This document shows, in pieces, positions 59,511-64,000 of a DNA stretch of 64,000 nucleotides (position 1 is its first letter; each line of letters starts with the position of its first letter). Origin of the DNA: Eopsaltria australis (lineage: Eukaryota; Chordata; Aves; Passeriformes; Petroicidae); contig JAVTVJ010000831.1 in the NCBI GenBank assembly GCA_034509425.1, forward strand, positions 169,435 through 233,434, given 5' to 3'. The translations under genes were made by a program, and so were the position numbers. The notes below the pieces were generated by a model. It saw only the letters and a program-made list of their open reading frames with translations. It was not told the DNA's origin and ran no database searches.

Positions 59511-61178
59511 TGTCCTGGGTTAGTCAGGAGGGGTCAAAATCTAGGAAGTGATCTATGCTGCAGGAAGTGATACAACTTCTTTCCTGAGAGAGAGAGCCAA
59601 TAACCAGGTAGTTTTAAGTATTGATGTGTAGGTAAACCAATTAAAAGTTGATCTGCCTTCAAGGAAAGAAATCATATATAAGCAGAGGACCTCTGAGCCT
59701 CTTCCTCTTTTGCCTTCCTGCTCTTCAGAGAGAAGCAACTCCCTGCTTTCTCTCTCCAGTAAGACTAGGCCTTTGCCCTGCCCTGTCCCCCAGTCCTCCA
59801 CCCCCATTCCCCATTCCCCATTCCCCTTCCCCCCCCTCTGTGGAGGGGGGGGGGGGTGTAGGGAGGTTTGGAACGGCCGTGAAGCTGCAGCTGAGCTTGG
59901 GGGAGGAACTGGCCTGAACTCTTGACAGATACATTTCAGCCGACATGTCAGCTGCACTAGACAGGGCTGGGCCCTCTGCTCCGGGCCAGGCAGGGGCCAG
60001 ACCAGCTTCATCCAACTCAGGCCAGGCCTTGCTCTGTCACCCCAGGCCAGGCTGGCCCCACGGAGCCAAGCCAGCTTCGCAGAGCAAGGGCACCGAGACT
60101 CTGAGTGCTTCTACCATCCGTCTCGGACCTTTTCAACCAGCCCGACAGGGACCATGTGATTGTCATAATTCCAGAGAGAGAGAGAGAGAGAGATTAACTC
60201 TATCCATGCCTGGACTAAACTTGCAGACACCCATCCTTCCTTGCACAGAGAGAGGAAGGAGTGAGGACACCTACATAAATGCAGCATAGAGACTTGGCAG
60301 TCAGTAAAGAAAGCAGAACTGATGCCTAGAGGGAGGAGCATGAGAAGTGCTTCAAGAGTGAAGCTGAAAATTCTTTTGGAGAACCATGATTGGGGACTGA
60401 GCTAATAAATTCCCTGTAATATATGAAGACATAGTCCAAAGGGGGATGTGAGGTTCTAATTGCAGCCAGTGAACTGAAATATCTGGGTAAAGACAAGTAA
60501 GTGTTGAAATAAGTACAGCCTGATGAGAAACTTGAACAAAGAGAGAGGAGAGACTGTGACCCAGAGCCCTGGTCCCAGGGGAATGCCAGAGAACCTGTGT
60601 TGTCAGGAGAACCTGTGTTGCTAAGCACAGAAGAAGGGATTTTCTTTGTTGCTGCAATTGAACTGTGCATCCTTAAAACAGGTACCCTGTGGACTGTTCA
60701 TAACCCACCATAGTGGCCGTGGGAAAGCTACTGGTGTGGGAGGGATCCACCATTAAGCTGATCTTTCTTCCGGGCGGCGGCTAATGGTGAGGCAGAAGAC
60801 CCATAAAAAACTGTATTTTTCTTACAGAAAAATCCATGGTGTAAACAAAAGAGACTTCTCTCCCTAAATGAACTGAAACGAGAGCTATTTCAGAGGTGGT
60901 AAACTGACTGGAGGTTGAAGTGTTGTCTTTTGTGTGTTGTCAGGGAGAAAGAGATGGAGAGGTGGGGGAAGGAGGGGTGGTCTGAGGAGTTTGTTCTGGT
61001 TTTTCCTTGGTTTTTTTCCTCTGTCTAAGGTATATTAATAAACTTTCTTTATACTCTATGAAGTTTGATCCTGCTTTGTCTACTCCTAATCCTCATCTCA
61101 CAGCAAACATCAGGTAAATTTTGGTGAGTGTGCTGGCATTTGGCCAGAAACTCAAATAGGCGAACTGGAACCACTACA
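59511..61178 (+). mobile_element. Long solo LTR, family Z copy 4 (divergent)
   Basis: About 1.67 kb from TGTCCTGGGTTAG to AACCACTACA. CATATATAAGC lies near 59675 and AATAAA at 61037-61042, about 1.36 kb apart. The 3' half (60300-61150) follows Z1-Z3, while the 5' half is a different subtype shared with the fold-back element at 62070-63024. It contains repeated CCCCATT units (59797-59825) and a C-run/G-run hairpin (59826-59862). Frames of up to 152 codons are LTR sequence. No matching target duplication was found (ATAAT and GACTG), so an end may be wrong. Confidence 0.72.
59797..59862. repeat. CCCCATT tandem units and C/G-run hairpin
   Basis: Four CCCCATT-like units lead into a run of C, then CTCTGTGGAG, then a run of about 13 G. 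The C and G runs can pair as a stem with a short loop, or the G run may fold as a quadruplex. Confidence 0.8.
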
Positions 61179-62069
61179 GACTGTCACATCAAGATACACA
61201 TATGCATGAAGAATACAAAGGTGTATATTTATCTGAAGTATACACATGTATAGTTTACATATACTGTTCTACATCATACCTCCATTTTTAATGCTGTCAA
61301 TATATGATTATACAAAAACATGCAAGAAACATGCAGTTGTTTATGTCTGAAAATAGCTGTGCCAGTACCAACTAATTGCATAGATGTATTTATTCTTATC
61401 TTTGTACAAAATACAACCAGGTGTAGTCTGTTTTATAGCTGCTTAGAATTACAATAACATTTTAAACATTTAAGTCCTTAAAAGCTATTCAGTAAAGCCT
61501 AATTTTGGACATTATGCTTATAATAATGGATCAGACTATCATGCTGTAATTTTTTTTCAAATTTAATAAGTGAATTCAGAGGTGATGTTTATTTTTAAAT
61601 TAACTGCTAGCACTGTGTAGAATAAAGAAACTAATAGAGAAGAAGGCATGGTAGCAGGCTTCTGTGTTGATATTACATAGAATGCGAACAACACATAGCA
61701 ATTCCAAATAGGCCACAATAATTACCTATTTGAATTGCAATGGTTTTTTTGCATCATATTAAATAAATAAACATGCTAATGGGCCAAATAACTTGTGTCC
61801 ATATGAAAGAAAAGGTCATCTGTCACAGTGTATGCTAGCACTTTCCATTGTTACCTATATACTTGGCTTGAACTTGGGCTATAGTTATGTAAAACATCAG
61901 CACAGTATTTTATTAGCTTTTAGCAATCTCATGTTTTCCTAGTCAAAAAAGCCACAGTAGGAACATCAAAGTTTCTCTTGACAGTATCTTTTCATGAAGC
62001 GATACAATCAAAGGAAAGCAATTTGCATCCTTATAGCATATCTGTCTGCATCAGGATAGTCAGTACAAA
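61179..62069. other. Unique AT-rich DNA
   Basis: No gene or repeat recognised. Confidence 0.4.
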
Positions 62070-63024
62070 TGTCCTGGATTAGGCCGGAGGGGTCAAAATC
62101 TAGGAAGTGATCTATGCTGCAGGAAGGAATATAACTTCCTTCCTGGGAGAGAGAGCCAATAATCAGGTAGTTTTAAAGATTGATATGTAAGTGAACCAAT
62201 TAAAAAGTTGATCCGCCTTTGGGGAAAAAACCATATATAAGCAGAGACCCTCTGAAGCTCTTCCACTTTAGACCTGCTGCTGTGTAGAGAGGAGCATCTC
62301 TTGCTTCTCTCACCGGTAAGGCCCCAGCCCCCCCACCTTCTAAAGGAGGGAGAAGCCTGTGAGTTTAGTCTAGGCATAGACAGAGTTAATCACTGTCTCT
62401 CTCTCTCTGGCAGTGTGACGATCACGTGCTCCTTGCCGGGCTGTTTGAACAGGTCCGAGCTGGATGCCAGAAGCTCTCAGAGTCTCTGTGGCCTGGATCT
62501 GCGAATCTGGCTCGGCCTGGTGAGGCCATCTGGGCCCAGGGTGACAGGGTAGGGCCTGGCCTGAGCTAGATGGAGTCTGGCCCGGTCCTTGCCTGGCCCG
62601 GAGCAGGGGCCTGGCCCTGTCTCGTGTAGCTGACATGTCGGCTGAACTGTATCTGCTGAAAATTCTAGCTGGTTTCCTCCCCCATTCCCAGCTGCAGCAG
62701 CGCGGCTGCCATAAAACCTCCCTTCCCCCCGCCCCCCTCCCTCCTTTGGAAGGAGTGGGGGGTGGCCTGGGGCCTTACCAGCGAGAAAAGCAAGAGATGC
62801 TCCTCTCTACACAGCAGCAGGTCTAAAGAAGAAGAGCGTCAGAGAGTCTCTGCTTATATATAGTTTTTTCCCCGAAAGCAGATCAACTTTTTAATTAGTT
62901 CACTTACATATCAATCCTTAAAACTACCTGATTATTAGCTCTCTCTCCCAGGAAGGAAGATATATTCCTTCCTGCAGCATAGATCACTTCCTAAATTTTG
63001 ACCCCTCCGGCCTAACCCAGAACA
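62070..63024 (-). mobile_element. Fold-back LTR: Z4-type 5' end duplicated in inverted orientation
   Basis: The left arm (62070 to about 62350, plus) starts TGTCCTGGATTAGG. The right arm (about 62740 to 63024, minus) starts TGTTCTGGGTTAGG. The arms match closely for about 280 bp, including CATATATAAGC promoter boxes pointing inward (near 62232 and 62856). The spacer reads on the minus strand as the next part of the Z4-type LTR (compare 59870-60235). So this is a truncated minus LTR that ends in an inverted copy of its own first 280 bp. No target duplication is obvious. Confidence 0.82.
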
Positions 63025-63168
63025 ACATTTCTCAGGTATTAGGAAAATTTCCACCTTAGAGTTAAAAATTATTTGTTAAGAGAAAAAGCTTTCTTAAGGA
63101 ACAATGTGAGTCTGAATATGAAATGAACTTCAAAAGGATCCGGGGACCTCATCATTTTGCTTCTGCTG

Positions 63169-63624
63169 TGATGCCTGAAGGATTTTTTCTGCTTTTCTTC
63201 TGAATATTTCTCACACTGTTCCCTACATTCACAAGTATTAGCATGCATACTTGTGATGCCTTAGGTGATAGTTTAGCCTGGTTTCATGGTGTTTAGCAGG
63301 CCGGTAGACTAAACACCCCTGAAACCACGTAGAGTTAGAGACCAAACACCCTGTGTTCGTGAGCCCTCAAGGTCTCCTAGTAGGACAGATTTTGTAAACT
63401 AGAAGTTAGCCCACCCCGGCCCCTTATTGGGCCCTCCTGGTAGATATGCTAATGTGTAGAGTCTTTAATTGTATACTCTATTGGGGGGAGGGGGCTTTTG
63501 CGGCGTGTTCTACCTGGACGGCAGAAGCCATCGAACGGGACCCTATTAAAATACCGAGGTAACCAACCCCCAACCCTTTCACTGTGTCTGAGCCTTTATT
63601 TCCTAAGACCAGAAAAAGGCATCA
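63169..63624 (+). mobile_element. 5' LTR of an X-family provirus (X5)
   Basis: A 456-bp X LTR with TGATGCCT/AGGCATCA ends and the GGCGTGTTCTAC block. Unlike X1-X4 it is followed by a primer site and leader, so it is the 5' LTR of a provirus that continues past the window edge. Confidence 0.93.
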
Positions 63625-63629
63625 GTCAT

Positions 63630-63647
63630 TGGCGACTCCGCCGGGAC
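63630..63647 (+). promoter_or_regulatory. Primer binding site, tRNA-Arg type
   Basis: TGGCGACTCCGCCGGGAC begins five bases after the LTR end. Its complement matches, from memory, the 3' end of a vertebrate arginine tRNA (UCU anticodon family) with CCA added. Confidence 0.8.
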
Positions 63648-64000
63648 CCTAGAGACCCCGAAAAGTTGCAGTTTTGGGCTGAGAACATCTCGCCTAGCCC
63701 CTTCGCCGGCACCTGCGGGATTAAGCGGCAGTCCAAGGCTGTGACCAGGCTCTAGGACCCAGCGCCTGAAATCACGAAAGAGGTGAGTGAAAGCGGGGGA
63801 GACATACTTTGGTATTGTGCTAGCACCAGGAGGGAGGTTGGGAGGTTGGGCAGGGGGGGTCTGAGAGGCCCCTAAAAGGGGGGGAAATTAACCCCCTTCC
63901 TGCAAAATTGTGGTATGGAGAGGACGCTCTCCAGTTAAACCACGGGAGGTTGGTGGGTGGGGACAACAGCTGCCAGTTGGTTCAGTGGCTTAAGGCGCTG
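63648..64000 (+). mobile_element. Leader of the X5 provirus, cut by the window edge
   Basis: GC-rich untranslated leader. AAAGAGGTGAGTGA at 63777-63790 is a strong splice donor, placed as expected for the retroviral leader donor. No gag start is identifiable before the edge. A short plus frame (63498-63755) crosses the LTR, primer site and leader and is not a gene. Confidence 0.82.
63782..63790 (+). promoter_or_regulatory. Splice donor in the X5 leader
   Basis: G|GTGAGTGA fits the vertebrate 5' splice-site consensus. It lies about 135 bases after the primer site and would serve a spliced env transcript. Confidence 0.65.

Noticed and set aside
59553..60011. 152-codon minus frame in Z4
   Set aside because: It is antisense to the LTR and runs through simple repeats and homopolymers.
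1..64000. CRISPR arrays, bacterial operons, tRNA or rRNA genes
   Set aside because: No regularly spaced repeats, dense coding or RNA-gene signatures. CR1 and ERV content shows vertebrate DNA.

Overview
The window looks like bird nuclear DNA, most likely from a songbird. It carries CR1 (chicken repeat 1) LINE copies and many long terminal repeats (LTRs) of endogenous retroviruses (ERVs) that resemble avian families. I found no intact host gene, tRNA, rRNA, CRISPR array or bacterial-type operon. Nearly all short open frames lie inside LTRs or are chance frames in AT-rich DNA.

About 28 kb of the 64 kb (my hand sum, roughly 44%) is ERV-derived, in nearly 30 LTR copies. Target-site duplications (TSDs) sort the families: 4 bp (ERV1-like: families X, W, O), 5 bp (ERVL-like: F, Q, Z, Y, P) and 6 bp (ERVK-like: A, U-prime, V, N, L). 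Family letters are my own labels.

Layout. 0-9 kb: solo LTRs A, F+ and F- (inverted neighbours), then a composite in which old LTR Q (minus, 4837-8104) is split by Z1 and Y1. 9-15 kb: LTR G, an LTR-like sequence, LTR X1 split by another LTR, and a P/Y-type LTR piece split by ERVK LTR U-prime. 15.66-23.80 kb: a full-length but defective minus-strand provirus (W) with two nearly identical LTRs, a tRNA-Pro-type primer site, a polypurine tract, remnants of gag-pro-pol and env, and two nested solo LTRs (Z3 and X2). 24.8-28 kb: LTR O, LTR P split by X3, and LTR Y2. 28-32 kb: an ancient CR1, LTR V1, a retroviral transmembrane-envelope remnant joined to LTR U, and LTR V2. 32-57 kb: mostly unique AT-rich DNA with short CR1 tails and LTRs L, N, Z2, Y3, X4 and T. 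57-58.7 kb: the best CR1 copy, 5'-truncated, with reverse-transcriptase motifs. 59.5-63 kb: LTR Z4 and a fold-back (palindromic) LTR. 63.17 kb to the end: LTR X5 followed by a tRNA-Arg-like primer site and a splice donor, so a further provirus runs off the right edge.

Nothing here works as a gene system. The window is a layered record of insertions, and the nesting gives relative ages. The density fits a gene-poor repeat refuge such as a W chromosome or other heterochromatin, which is inference. Family names, consensus comparisons and tRNA matches are from memory and need a database check.
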